42,181 nucleotides of DNA from an uncultured Ruminococcus sp. (GCA_900066355.1 FMEL01000022.1:1-42181), one strand, 5' to 3'. Counted from the stretch's first letter, positions 1 to 9,034 are shown. A program made the numbers and translations. Notes: generated from the letters alone by a model not told the origin.

Positions 1-61
1 TGAGGTGACCCCAAAAAGTTAGACTTTTATTGCGTAACAGATTTTGTCTGTTACGCATTTT

Positions 62-880
62 TTATGCAGCCAAGAGGCTAAGCCTGTATTGAACAGGACT
101 CATCCATCCTAGTTTCTCTTTAATTCTTTGCTCATTATAATATTTTATATATCGTTCTATTTCAGATTTCAATTCTTCAAAACTATAATATACAACACCA
201 TAGTAGATTTCTTGCTTGAGTAACCCAAAGAAATTCTCCATGACCGAATTATCATGGCAATTCCCTTTTCTCGACATACTTTGAAAGATACGTTCCTCTT
301 TTAATCGTCGTGAATAGGCTTTCATTTGATAAGCCCATCCTTGATCTGAATGAAACGTTCTTCGATATGGACAATCAGATGTTATTTTGATTGCCTTTTC
401 TAAAGCTACCAGTACATTTTCAGCAGAAGGATGCTTATCAATCCCAAAACTTAGTATTTCTCCATTGCACAGATCCATAAATGAATCTAGATATAATTTG
501 TGCATTGTCATGTGCCCCTTAGAATCCACCTCATAGTATTTAAATTCTGTTGTATCTGTTGTGATTTTCTGACGAGGTATATGCGTGTTAAATCGTCTAC
601 GAATTCTGTTAGGTGCTATAGTTCCTACCTTTCCCTTGTAAGAACTATATTTACGGCTCTTTCGTGTAAATGAAGTGACCTGCAGACCAAGCTTCTGCAT
701 AATTCTTTGAACCTTTTTCTTGTTAACAACAATGTTTTGGTTTCGAAGTTCTCCCAGTATACGACGGTAGCCATAGTCCTTATGAGATTTCCTAATTTCA
801 AGAATTCTTTCTTCGAGTTCCTTGTCAGGATTTTCTCTATCAAATCTTTTTTGCCAGTACATATATGTTGCTTTAGGCAT
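62..880 (-). CDS. IS3-family transposase OrfB (DDE integrase domain)
   Basis: This is the catalytic half of the transposase, which cuts and joins the IS ends. It has an rve-type integrase core with the DDE triad visible as TTDTTEFKY (first Asp), FHSDQGWAYQ (second Asp) and the Glu in NSVMENFFGLLKQE. The 272 residues are full length. The frame stays open upstream of the ATG (KLKDLLSYTGMPKATY), which is the usual OrfB N-terminus. It lies in the -1 frame relative to orfA, so the working enzyme is probably an OrfAB fusion made by -1 frameshifting. I saw no canonical A6G slippery site near the end of orfA, so the shift site is unresolved. Confidence 0.92.
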   Translation of the reverse strand: MPKATYMYWQKRFDRENPDKELEERILEIRKSHKDYGYRRILGELRNQNIVVNKKKVQRIMQKLGLQVTSFTRKSRKYSSYKGKVGTIAPNRIRRRFNTHIPRQKITTDTTEFKYYEVDSKGHMTMHKLYLDSFMDLCNGEILSFGIDKHPSAENVLVALEKAIKITSDCPYRRTFHSDQGWAYQMKAYSRRLKEERIFQSMSRKGNCHDNSVMENFFGLLKQEIYYGVVYYSFEELKSEIERYIKYYNEQRIKEKLGWMSPVQYRLSLLAA

Positions 881-903
881 GCCTGTGTATGAGAGAAGGT
901 CTT

Positions 904-1500
904 TTAATTTGAATTGTCTTCGGAGACTACTGATGATTCGAGCCGTTCTCTCATTTTGGCGTCGTCCTCTAAACGCAGTCTCCTCAGTTCTTTTAAAAAG
1001 GCATTTTCTATTCTTAGCTTAAGAAGTTCATCTTCTAATTCTTTCACATGTTCAGCACTTGTATTAGGAGTATTCTCTTTAACATTCTGAGAAATTTTGT
1101 TGCAAACAGAATTATCCAAAGTTTTTTTCCGACCTTTCTTCCGAGGCCTTAACCCGTCGGGGCCAGCTACTCTGAATGCTTCAACCCATCTACTAATCAT
1201 AGTATAATTGGTGATTCCATTTGCTAATGCCAGTTCCTCATATGAGACCTCGTTTGATAAATAAGATTCTACCATATGAAGCTTGAATTCAAAAGAATAA
1301 TTATTCTTCTGTCTACTTCTTTTTAAGCCTTCCTCGCCAAACTCATTATAATTATGAATCCATTGTTGAATCTGTCTAGCACTTTTAACATTATATTTTT
1401 TTGCTAGTGTTTTTGAACCAACACCTAAACTTAAATGCTCTAGAACAATTTTTTTCTTAAGCTCAAAGTTATATTTTGCCATAAGAAAACCGACCTCCAA
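904..1500 (-). CDS. IS3-family transposase OrfA (helix-turn-helix)
   Basis: This is the DNA-binding half of the IS3 transposase. It contains two helix-turn-helix segments: residues about 8-60, with LSLGVGSKTLAKKYNVKSAR, and about 68-115, with SYEELALANGITNYTMISRW. A C-terminal leucine-rich coiled coil follows (ELEDELLKLRIENAFLKEL), typical of IS150-type OrfA dimerisation. The 198 residues are full length and end 23 bases before the orfB ATG. The start sits just inside the right terminal repeat. Confidence 0.9.
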   Translation of the reverse strand: MEVGFLMAKYNFELKKKIVLEHLSLGVGSKTLAKKYNVKSARQIQQWIHNYNEFGEEGLKRSRQKNNYSFEFKLHMVESYLSNEVSYEELALANGITNYTMISRWVEAFRVAGPDGLRPRKKGRKKTLDNSVCNKISQNVKENTPNTSAEHVKELEDELLKLRIENAFLKELRRLRLEDDAKMRERLESSVVSEDNSN

Positions 1501-1535
1501 TAGTTAGATTTTTTGGTCTAACTTCTGGGGGTCGG

Positions 1536-1613
1536 TTCAATAAGGCGCTATTCTTTAAATACCTTGTTCGCCGGATCGGGTGATGGCGCTCACCTTCCGA
1601 CTCCCTTATTGAA
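1536..1613. repeat. 78-base segment bounded by 10-base inverted repeats, hairpin-rich
   Basis: TTCAATAAGG (1536-1545) is the exact reverse complement of CCTTATTGAA (1604-1613). The first arm overlaps the last bases of the IS. Between the arms lies a GC-rich piece with an inner GGTGA...TCACC hairpin. It carries no ORF. It could be a structured RNA tail, a MITE-like relic or the end of the element into which the IS inserted; I do not recognise it. Confidence 0.4.
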
Positions 1614-1691
1614 TATATTATATGCAATTTTTATTTTATATGCAACGACAGTTTGCAATTTGACAATATAACACAATTTCACGATCTGTTG

Positions 1692-1760
1692 CCTTTTTAG
1701 GGTGTCGGATATGTCGGATTATCTGTCTTGCTCCTTTTTAGGGTGTCCGAAATGTCCGGA
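1692..1760. repeat. Two direct copies of a ~27-base repeat upstream of dinD
   Basis: The exact 15-mer CCTTTTTAGGGTGTC occurs at 1692-1706 and 1733-1747, a period of 41 bases. The similarity continues as GGATATGTCGGAT and CGAAATGTCCGGAT. The copies lie 80-150 bases upstream of the dinD start and about 1 kb from the integrase gene. They could be binding sites for an element-encoded regulator or recombinase arm sites. Before this, two TTATATGCAA copies occur at 1618-1627 and 1636-1645. Confidence 0.5.
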
Positions 1761-1839
1761 TACTTTGGATCTGATCAGCGGACCGGCAGCAGGTGTTACA
1801 CATACACTTATCAATCAAACGAAAGGAGATTATCATTCT

Positions 1840-2736
1840 ATGGATCACGATGAATTTTCAAGAAAACTTAACGAAATCAAAGAACGCGTTTTATCCAGTT
1901 CTACCCCAGAGGAAGAAACCCAGTATACCGAATCTCTCTTTGAATCCATCAAACATATTGATGAAAATGGGGATGAATTCTGGTATGCAAGAGAGTTACA
2001 GATAGCCTTAGAGTACAAAGAATGGAGAAATTTTAAAAAAATCATTGAAAAAGCAAAAATTGCTTGTGAAAACAGTGAAAATGCTGTATCCGAACATTTT
2101 GTTGAGGTCAACAAAACGTCTCCTGTTCCTAATGGAGGAGTAAGAGTTATTGATGATTGTGAATTATCCCGTCATGCATGTTACCTCATCGTACAAAATG
2201 CAGACCCACGAAAGAAAACTATTGCTCTTGGCCAGACATATTTTGCCATCAAAACCCGTCAACAAGAACTGATTGAAAATTTTGATGATCTCACTGAGGA
2301 CAAGAAGCGCTTGGCCATCCGCAGTGAAATGATTGCTCATAACAAATCCCTTGCAGAAGCGGCACAAATGGCAGGTATTGAAACACCACAAGAATATGCT
2401 GTTTTTCAGAACAAAGGGTATCAAGGATTGTATGGAGGTCTTGGTGCTAAAGAAATACATGCCCGTAAAGGATTAAAGAAAAGTCAGAAGATTCTCGATT
2501 ATATGGGAAGTACTGAACTAGCTGCCAATCTTTTCCGTGCTACTCAGACGGATGAAAAGCTCCGCCGAGATCATGTTACCGGAAAGACTGCTGCAAATAA
2601 CACTCACTATGAAGTAGGCCAGAAAGTGCGCCAGACAATTAAAGATCTGGGTGGAACTATGCCGGAAGACCTCCCAACTCCATCCAAAAGTATCAAGCAG
2701 ATCGAACAGGAACAAAACAAGATTGAGAAAAAATAG
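1840..2736 (+). CDS. dinD: DinD-like DNA-damage-inducible protein D
   Basis: The protein matches the E. coli DinD family along its length: HIDENGDEFWYARELQIALE near the N-terminus, DCELSRHACYLIVQNADP, GQTYFAIKTRQQEL, and the highly conserved stretches QGLYGGLGAKEIHARKGLKK and GSTELAANLFRATQTDEKL. E. coli DinD is known to act on RecA filaments in vitro; the role here is not shown. I place the start at 1840, which has GAAAGGAGAT 10 bases upstream, giving 298 residues; a longer in-frame extension to 1702 has no ribosome site. I saw no clear Gram-positive LexA box. It is paired with an integrase, consistent with carriage on a mobile element. Confidence 0.88.
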   Translation: MDHDEFSRKLNEIKERVLSSSTPEEETQYTESLFESIKHIDENGDEFWYARELQIALEYKEWRNFKKIIEKAKIACENSENAVSEHFVEVNKTSPVPNGGVRVIDDCELSRHACYLIVQNADPRKKTIALGQTYFAIKTRQQELIENFDDLTEDKKRLAIRSEMIAHNKSLAEAAQMAGIETPQEYAVFQNKGYQGLYGGLGAKEIHARKGLKKSQKILDYMGSTELAANLFRATQTDEKLRRDHVTGKTAANNTHYEVGQKVRQTIKDLGGTMPEDLPTPSKSIKQIEQEQNKIEKK

Positions 2737-2800
2737 CCTGTAACACATCCCTTTCATCCTTAAGCCACCGCCCCCGGCAAAGTGAAAGGAGTGTTGTTCG

Positions 2801-3847
2801 ATGCCATGTTATTACGACGAAAACACAAAGTCCTGGTACTGCAAATTCAACTACACGGACTGGGACGGGCAGAGCCGCCAGAAAATGAAACGAGGATTTC
2901 AGAAGAAAAAGGACGCGAAAGACTGGGAGAGCCGTTTTATTGCGTCCCGGAAGTACGACAGTAAAACCACGATTGGAAAGATCACAACGGACTTTCTGCA
3001 GGAGATCACCCCACGAAGACGGTACACCACCATAAACAACTATCAGAATGCTTTCAAGAACCACATCAACCCACACTTTGAAGATTTGCCTATCGGAGCA
3101 CTAACCGAAAAGCATGTTGTCGAGTGGCAGAACCGGCTCATAACGTCCGGGCTTGCTGATACCTACATAAATAAGTTAGACACTATCTTCCGTACTGTGT
3201 ACAAGTTCGGTGCGCGCCGGTGTAAGATCCTGGACAACCCTTTTGACGGTCTGGAGAAGATCGGAAAGGGTAAGGCGCAAACTATGCAGTTCTGGACACT
3301 GGACCAGTACCGGCGGTTTATTGCCCTTGTGGATGATCCGGTAAAATATATTGCTTTCGAGCTGCTGTACTATACCGGTATACGTCTCGGAGAGCTGATG
3401 CCCTTAACTGCTGCCGATGCAGACACACAGAACGGGATTCTGTACATCAACAAGTCACTGCAGCGTGTCAAGGGAACAGATATTATTACACCCCCAAAAA
3501 CAGCAAAAGGAACCAGAGCCATCATAATGCCCCGATTCCTCTGTGATGAGCTTGCAGCATACAAAGAACGCTTGTACGGATGCGAAGATAACACAAGACT
3601 GTTTACCATGGCAAAGTGTGCCTTGTATTATCCCATGAAGAAATATTCTAAGCTTGCTGATATTCCCCAGATCCGGCTGCATGATCTTCGTCACTCACAT
3701 GTGGCCCTGCTGATCGAACACAATGTTTCACCGCTGGTCATTGCCGAACGCTTAGGACATGAAAGCATTGATGTCACACTTGGCACCTACGGGCATCTGT
3801 ACCCGAATAAGCAACAGGAAGTTGCCGATATACTTGATAATCTTTAA
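2801..3847 (+). CDS. int: Tyrosine recombinase / phage-type integrase
   Basis: This is a site-specific recombinase of the phage/ICE integrase family, 348 residues. The N-terminal arm-DNA-binding domain covers about 1-55 (CYYDENTKSWYCKFNYTDWD), the SAM-like core-binding domain about 65-160, and the catalytic domain about 175-348. Catalytic residues are visible: Arg in YYTGIRLGELMPL, Lys in the TPPKTAKGTR hairpin, His and Arg in LHDLRHSHVALL, His in RLGHESIDVT and the Tyr nucleophile in TYGHLYP. AAAGGAG lies about 9 bases before the ATG. It sits at the end of the element beside dnaE, the usual position of an integrase next to its attachment site. Confidence 0.93.
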   Translation: MPCYYDENTKSWYCKFNYTDWDGQSRQKMKRGFQKKKDAKDWESRFIASRKYDSKTTIGKITTDFLQEITPRRRYTTINNYQNAFKNHINPHFEDLPIGALTEKHVVEWQNRLITSGLADTYINKLDTIFRTVYKFGARRCKILDNPFDGLEKIGKGKAQTMQFWTLDQYRRFIALVDDPVKYIAFELLYYTGIRLGELMPLTAADADTQNGILYINKSLQRVKGTDIITPPKTAKGTRAIIMPRFLCDELAAYKERLYGCEDNTRLFTMAKCALYYPMKKYSKLADIPQIRLHDLRHSHVALLIEHNVSPLVIAERLGHESIDVTLGTYGHLYPNKQQEVADILDNL

Positions 3848-3854
3848 CCAAAAC

Positions 3855-3887
3855 ACCCCGGAGGTCTTGCACACTTCCGGGGTTTTC
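3855..3887 (+). terminator. Intrinsic terminator after the integrase gene
   Basis: ACCCCGGA (3855-3862) pairs perfectly with TCCGGGGT (3876-3883) and is followed by a short T run. It lies 8 bases past the integrase stop. Confidence 0.8.
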
Positions 3888-3904
3888 GTATCAAATTCGT
3901 ATCA
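3885..3904. repeat. Tandem TTCGTATCA repeats, possible attachment-end sites
   Basis: TTCGTATCA occurs at 3885-3893 and again at 3896-3904 (period 11, about one helical turn), between the integrase gene and the end of dnaE. Helically phased short repeats beside an integrase gene are typical of recombinase or excisionase arm sites. The actual crossover sequence cannot be defined because the other end of the element lies outside the window. Confidence 0.45.
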
Positions 3905-3937
3905 TCACATCTGAGAAATGCCGTATTTTCCAGCTAA

Positions 3938-6900
3938 TCAGAAGTTTTTCAATACTCTTTCCACAACTTTAACGTTGGATTCTCCATATTTTTTCCTGAG
4001 TTCACCTGTCAGGGAATCGCTGATCCGCGCGTGATATCCTGCCGGAAGGCGCTTCATCGCATTTACATCTTTCAGATAGATCACAACTGCCGAAACACCG
4101 GAATATCCTTTCAGCGTCTCAAGAAGTTCCTGCTCTTTTTCGGCATACTCGGCTTTGTCTTTAAACTGAATCCAAAGTTCCCGCGGCATATCCTCAAAAG
4201 CTCTGACTTTTTCAAGGATCAGCTTACTCGGCTTGTCGTCTTCTGCATTGACACGTCCCTGCACAAATACACGTGCATCTTCATTAAGCATTGACTGCCA
4301 TTTCTCGTAATCACGCGGAAATACCACGATCTCGACAGTGCCAAGCAGATCCTCCACAGTAAGAAATGCCATTACCTTATTGTTCCTGGTGTATTTAATC
4401 GTCTTCTCCGTGATCATTCCACCAATGATCACCTTCTGTCCATCATACACTTTCGGTATACCGGATTCTTCATCCGGTTGGAAATCCGTAGTTTTCGCGG
4501 ATATCATTTTTTCCATGATGTTACGGTATCTTTCAAGCGGATGACCGCTCAGATAGATTCCGAGTACATCTTTCTCGAAAGCGAGGATCATTTCTTTGTC
4601 ATATTCTTCCACATCCGGCATCCGGATCTCATATTCTTTCTTTTCTTCATCACTTACCAGGTCAAACAGACTCATCTGACCGGCAAAAGAATTTTTCTTT
4701 TCCTGTGCAATACTGTCCACGATCTGACCGTAAACAAGCATTTTCTGGCGGCGGTTGCCTTCCAGACAGTCCAGCGCACCGGCTTTGATAAAGTTCTCTA
4801 TTGCACGCTTGTTGACCGTTCCTGTCAGTCTCTCGATAAAATCTTTCAGAGAACGATACTCGCCGTTTGCTTCTCTTTCTTCTACCAGCGCATTGATGAC
4901 CGGGCGGCCCACACTCTTGATCGCAGAAAGCCCATAACGAATCGCGCCATTATCCACAGAAAATCCATATGCACCTCTATTGACATCCGGCGGAAGGATC
5001 TTAATATTCATCTGTCGGCATACCTGAATATATTCTGCCACTTTTGTCGGCATTTCAATCACCGATGTCATAAGCGCAGCCATAAATTCCACCGGATAGT
5101 AATATTTCAAAAACGCCGTCTGATAAGAAACAACCGCATAGGCTGCTGCATGGGATTTATTAAATGCATACTTTGCAAAATCGATCATATCATCATATAT
5201 CTTGTTTGCCGTCTGCTCGGAAATCCCGTTTGCAATACATCCCGGAACTCCCTCTTCTTCATTACCATAAACAAAGTTCTGGCGCTCTTTCTCCATGACT
5301 GCGGCTTTTTTCTTTGACATGGCACGGCGCACAAGATCGCTTCTTCCAAGCGTATAGCCGGCCAGGTTACGTACGATCTGCATAACCTGCTCCTGATATA
5401 CGATACAGCCATAAGTTGGTTTCAGAATCGGCTCCAGCTGAGGACAGTCATATTTGATCGTATCCGGGCGGTTTTTGCCACGGATATACTGCGGAATAAA
5501 GTCCATCGGACCCGGACGGTACAGAGAAATTCCCGCAATAACGTCCTCAAGACTCTGCGGCTTCAGCTCCTTCATGAAGTTCTTCATTCCCGCACTTTCC
5601 AGCTGGAACACACCGTCAGAACGGCCGGTTCCGAGAGAATCCAGTACTTTTTTATCGTTATAATCAATATGCTGCATATCCAGCTTCACACCGGCATCCT
5701 GTTCGATCAGATGCACGGCATTTTGAATAACTGTCAGCGTACGAAGACCCAGAAAGTCCATTTTCAGAAGTCCGAGTTCTTCAAGTGTCGTCATCGTAAA
5801 CTGTGTAACAATCGAACCGTCGGATGCCCGAGAAAGCGGTACATACTCTGAAACATCCTTCTGACTGATCACGACACCTGCTGCATGCATGGATGTATGC
5901 CTGGGAAGTCCTTCAAGACGCTTCGCCGTATCGATCAGATCATGAATCTCTTTCTGATCCTCATAGACTTTTTTGAGTTCAGGGTTCATCTGCAGCGCTT
6001 TGTCAATCGTGATATTCAGCTCCTGCGGAATCATTTTTGCAATAGTATCCACCTGTGCATATGGAAGATCCATAACACGACCGACATCACGGATAACACC
6101 ACGGGCCGCCAGTGTACCAAATGTAACGATCTGTACGACACAGTCATCCCCGTATTTACGTCTTACATAATCGATAACTTCCTGTCTTCGTTCAAAACAG
6201 AAGTCAACGTCGATATCCGGCATGGATACTCGTTCCGGATTCAGGAAACGCTCAAACAGAAGATCATATCGAATCGGATCAAGCTGTGTGATCCCAAGTG
6301 TATAGGCAACCAGACTTCCTGCAGCGGAGCCTCGTCCCGGTCCTACCATAATGTCATGGTCGCGCGCATATTTAATAAAGTCCCATACAATCAGGAAGTA
6401 ATCGACATAGCCCATATTCCTGATCGTGGACAATTCATAATTTAACCGCTCTTTCAGTTCTTCAGTGGCTGGCTGGTAACGCTCCTCCAATCCTCTGAAA
6501 CAAAGCTCATTCAGATATTCCCATGAAGTGTAACCTTCCGGGACATCGAATTTCGGAAGCTTTGTCACACCGAATTCAATTTCCACATGACATCTCTGTG
6601 CGATCTTGTGTGTATTCTCAAGCGCCTCCGGCGCATATGGAAATAGACGTTCCATTTCTTCGGAAGATTTCACATAATACTGACCGCCCTCATAACGCAT
6701 ACGGTCTTCATCTGCCAGTTTCTTACCTGTCTGAAGACAAAGCAGTACATCATGCGGCTGTGCATCCTCTGCAAGCGTATAATGCACATCATTGGTCGCA
6801 ACAAGTTCTATTCCTGTCTCACGATGCATTTTCAGAAGCTGCTGATTGACATTCTGCTGTTCCGGAATACCATGATCCTGCAGTTCCAGAAAGAAGTTTC

Positions 6901-7405
6901 CTTTCCCGAAAATATCCTGATAACGAAGAGCAGCTTTTTTGGCATCTTCATACATCCCTCTTGTGAGAAATCTCGCCACTTCGCCGGCAAGGCACGCACT
7001 TAATGCAATGATTCCTTCATGATATTTCTCAAGAAGCGAAAGATCCACTCGTGGTTTATAATAAAATCCTTCAACAAATCCCTTTGATACGATTTTCATC
7101 AGGTTACTGTAACCCTGATTGTTTTCTGCCAGAAGCACCAGATGATAATAACGGTCATCGCCGCTTCCCGCTTCACGGTCAAACCGGGAACCCGGTGCCA
7201 CATAAACCTCACAGCCGAGGATTGGATTGATTCCTGCTGCCCGTGCTGCGCGGTAAAAATCTATCACGCCATACATGACACCATGATCTGTAATGGCCGC
7301 ACTGTCCATGCCAAGCGCCTTGACACGGTCTACATATTCTTTTATTTTGTTGGAGCCATCCAGAAGACTGTATTCTGTATGAACATGAAGATGTGTAAAA
7401 TTCAT
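3938..7405 (-). CDS. dnaE: DNA polymerase III alpha subunit (DnaE type)
   Basis: This is a replicative DNA polymerase of the DnaE class, 1155 residues, full length. The PHP domain is at the N-terminus (FTHLHVHTEYSLLDGSNKI). The polymerase core contains GPGRGSAAGSLVAYTLGIT and the catalytic aspartates in MPDIDVDFCFERR near residue 400. Helix-hairpin-helix and OB-fold domains follow (IIGGMITEKTIKYTRNNKVM). No 3'-5' exonuclease insert is seen, so it is not PolC. It is 40 bases downstream of cvfB on the same strand and probably co-transcribed. The mobile element ends just past its stop codon but leaves the gene intact. Confidence 0.97.
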   Translation of the reverse strand: MNFTHLHVHTEYSLLDGSNKIKEYVDRVKALGMDSAAITDHGVMYGVIDFYRAARAAGINPILGCEVYVAPGSRFDREAGSGDDRYYHLVLLAENNQGYSNLMKIVSKGFVEGFYYKPRVDLSLLEKYHEGIIALSACLAGEVARFLTRGMYEDAKKAALRYQDIFGKGNFFLELQDHGIPEQQNVNQQLLKMHRETGIELVATNDVHYTLAEDAQPHDVLLCLQTGKKLADEDRMRYEGGQYYVKSSEEMERLFPYAPEALENTHKIAQRCHVEIEFGVTKLPKFDVPEGYTSWEYLNELCFRGLEERYQPATEELKERLNYELSTIRNMGYVDYFLIVWDFIKYARDHDIMVGPGRGSAAGSLVAYTLGITQLDPIRYDLLFERFLNPERVSMPDIDVDFCFERRQEVIDYVRRKYGDDCVVQIVTFGTLAARGVIRDVGRVMDLPYAQVDTIAKMIPQELNITIDKALQMNPELKKVYEDQKEIHDLIDTAKRLEGLPRHTSMHAAGVVISQKDVSEYVPLSRASDGSIVTQFTMTTLEELGLLKMDFLGLRTLTVIQNAVHLIEQDAGVKLDMQHIDYNDKKVLDSLGTGRSDGVFQLESAGMKNFMKELKPQSLEDVIAGISLYRPGPMDFIPQYIRGKNRPDTIKYDCPQLEPILKPTYGCIVYQEQVMQIVRNLAGYTLGRSDLVRRAMSKKKAAVMEKERQNFVYGNEEEGVPGCIANGISEQTANKIYDDMIDFAKYAFNKSHAAAYAVVSYQTAFLKYYYPVEFMAALMTSVIEMPTKVAEYIQVCRQMNIKILPPDVNRGAYGFSVDNGAIRYGLSAIKSVGRPVINALVEEREANGEYRSLKDFIERLTGTVNKRAIENFIKAGALDCLEGNRRQKMLVYGQIVDSIAQEKKNSFAGQMSLFDLVSDEEKKEYEIRMPDVEEYDKEMILAFEKDVLGIYLSGHPLERYRNIMEKMISAKTTDFQPDEESGIPKVYDGQKVIIGGMITEKTIKYTRNNKVMAFLTVEDLLGTVEIVVFPRDYEKWQSMLNEDARVFVQGRVNAEDDKPSKLILEKVRAFEDMPRELWIQFKDKAEYAEKEQELLETLKGYSGVSAVVIYLKDVNAMKRLPAGYHARISDSLTGELRKKYGESNVKVVERVLKNF

Positions 7406-7445
7406 AATCTCGTCCTTTGCTTTATATGTCCGATTTAATGTACAG

Positions 7446-8288
7446 TTATTTCACCAGATAGATTCTGCGATCTTTAATCTGAATTTTTCCTTCTTTCAGA
7501 AGATGCCCTATGGCACGCTTGAACGCATTTTTGCTCAGGCCGAATTCACGGCGGATAACTTCCGGGGAAGCCTTATCATCAAACGGAAGAACTCCTGCAA
7601 ATTCCTCAATGATTCCAAGTACACTCTCTGCATCCTCGCTGATCTGCAGATATGCCTCCTGCCGGTCACTGACATCCATTTTGCCGTCTTCTTTGACTCT
7701 TGTGACACGGAGATCCAGCACAGTACCCGGACGGTATTTGCCCTTTGCCTCTCTTGCCGGGATCAGTGCAGTATATTTATTGTCTACCGCAACAAAAACG
7801 CCGAAGTTTTCGCTGATCTGGTATACACGGCCCTTTACCTGATCACCTTCCCTGTACGGTGCCTCCTTAGAAAGATAAGGATAAACTTTCATGGTTGCAC
7901 AGAGGCGGCTGCTTTTGTCCACATAAACAGCAACAAGACATTCCTGTCCTTCAAAAATCCTTGTTGTCTGCTCATGATACGGAAGAAGAAGGTCTTTTTC
8001 CAGTCCCCAGTCAAGGAATGCTCCGATCTTTGTCACCTGTTTTACTTTAAGAAGACCCGCCTCGCCTACTGTGAGCTTCGGCTCATTCGTTGTGGCGATC
8101 GGACGATCCTGCGAATCTTTGTAAATAAATACTTCGATCTTATCTCCATCCTTTTTGCCTGCCGGAACCTGCTTTGCCGGCAAAAGTACCTGATGCTTCG
8201 TATCTGCATGCATATCTTCTGCCAGATATACTCCAAATTCTACAGATTTTACGATAAATAAAGTCTGTTTCTTTCCTAATTCAATCAT
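7446..8288 (-). CDS. cvfB: CvfB/YitL-type S1 RNA-binding protein
   Basis: The 280-residue protein has S1-like OB folds in tandem, for example residues about 1-60 (LFIVKSVEFGVYLAEDM), a middle repeat around GLLKVKQVTKIGAFLDWGLE, and a third around VKGRVYQISENFGVFVAVD. A C-terminal winged helix ends the protein (SPEVIRREFGLSKNAFKRAI). This is the layout of CvfB, an RNA-binding regulator first described in Staphylococcus aureus. It lies directly upstream of dnaE and probably shares its transcript. AGGAGG-like bases precede the ATG. The exact RNA targets are unknown. Confidence 0.9.
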   Translation of the reverse strand: MIELGKKQTLFIVKSVEFGVYLAEDMHADTKHQVLLPAKQVPAGKKDGDKIEVFIYKDSQDRPIATTNEPKLTVGEAGLLKVKQVTKIGAFLDWGLEKDLLLPYHEQTTRIFEGQECLVAVYVDKSSRLCATMKVYPYLSKEAPYREGDQVKGRVYQISENFGVFVAVDNKYTALIPAREAKGKYRPGTVLDLRVTRVKEDGKMDVSDRQEAYLQISEDAESVLGIIEEFAGVLPFDDKASPEVIRREFGLSKNAFKRAIGHLLKEGKIQIKDRRIYLVK

Positions 8289-8410
8289 ATTTTCCTCCGA
8301 TACTGAAACAAATATATGTCCGTTTTTCTTCTTTACCTAATTGTGAGATTAATTGTAACACAGAAAAACAGGAATGGATATAAAAAAGCCAAATCTTCTT
8401 GAGATTTCTC

Positions 8411-8440
8411 TTGTGGTTTCTCCCCTTTATCCTGTATAAT
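8411..8440 (+). promoter_or_regulatory. Probable sigma-A promoter of the UPF0303 gene
   Basis: TTGTGG (8411-8416) and TATAAT (8435-8440) are separated by 18 bases, about 55 bases ahead of the UPF0303 start. Confidence 0.6.
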
Positions 8441-8496
8441 ATTTCTTAGAAAAAGGTTTTTCCAAATATGCTATGAATATATTGGGAGGTTTTATT

Positions 8497-8997
8497 ATGT
8501 GCAAAAATCTGAATATCCTGAAAAAGCAGGAAGAACTTCTGCAGTTCGAGCATTTCTGCAACGACGATGCCTTTGAACTTGGCTCATTTATGGTGTCCTA
8601 TGCCAGAAAGCACAACATCACGATTGCCATATCTATCCGTCTTAACAATGGCTGTATTTTGTTCCAGCATTGCCCTGACGGAACCAATCTTTTAAACCAG
8701 AAATGGATGGATCGAAAATTCAATTTCGTAAAACTGATGGAACGCAGTTCTCTTTTATCCACATTTACTTTTGAACATGACAACGACACCCTGGAAACAC
8801 ACGCTTTATCAAACAACGATTATGCATTATGCGGCGGCGGTTTTCCTATTCGCATAAAAGGCAGCAAAACCGTAATCGGTGCGGTCATTGCTTCTAATCT
8901 TTATCATATTGCAGACCATGAATTTATTATTTCCTGCCTGAAAGAATATCTGAACTGTCCGGATGCTCCAGCTTTTCCTTATACACTTCCGGAATGA
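8497..8997 (+). CDS. UPF0303 / HbpS-like heme-degrading-domain protein
   Basis: The 166-residue protein belongs to the UPF0303 family, often labelled heme-degrading domain protein and related in fold to HbpS/GlcG. Conserved-looking stretches include NITIAISIRLNNGCILFQHC, HDNDTLETHALSNNDYALCG and a glycine-rich GGGFPIRIKGSKTVIGAVIA. I choose the ATG at 8497 because TGGGAGG lies 7 bases upstream; an earlier in-frame ATG at 8473 lacks a ribosome site. There is no signal peptide. It is transcribed alone between divergent cvfB and convergent araD. Heme degradation is only a family label; the substrate is not shown. Confidence 0.82.
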   Translation: MCKNLNILKKQEELLQFEHFCNDDAFELGSFMVSYARKHNITIAISIRLNNGCILFQHCPDGTNLLNQKWMDRKFNFVKLMERSSLLSTFTFEHDNDTLETHALSNNDYALCGGGFPIRIKGSKTVIGAVIASNLYHIADHEFIISCLKEYLNCPDAPAFPYTLPE

Positions 8998-9034
8998 CTG
9001 GATTTCGTATTGATGATTTGGCTCTTGAAGTATT

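Larger units (their letters stand above)
1..1539 (-). mobile_element. IS3-family (IS150-like) insertion sequence, complete
   Basis: The element is bounded by imperfect terminal inverted repeats: bases 1-24 (TGAGGTGACCCC then AAAAAGTTAGAC) match the reverse complement of bases 1516-1539 at 19 of 24 positions by my count. It carries the two-gene orfA/orfB layout of the IS3 family on the minus strand, and both reading frames are intact, so it may still be active. The left end is the first base of the window, so the left flank and any target-site duplication cannot be checked. Confidence 0.9.

Noticed and set aside
880..930. A6G-type slippery site for OrfAB fusion of the IS
   Set aside because: The sequence reads CAAATTAAAAG, with no A6G run; fusion is still likely by family analogy but the site cannot be named.
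4478..5317. A 279-codon plus-strand open frame inside the dnaE region
   Set aside because: It lies antisense to well-conserved DnaE coding sequence, lacks a ribosome site and gives a Phe/His/Cys-rich product typical of an antisense shadow.
7503..8261. A 252-codon plus-strand open frame opposite cvfB
   Set aside because: It is antisense to the recognisable S1-domain protein and its composition is that of a shadow frame.
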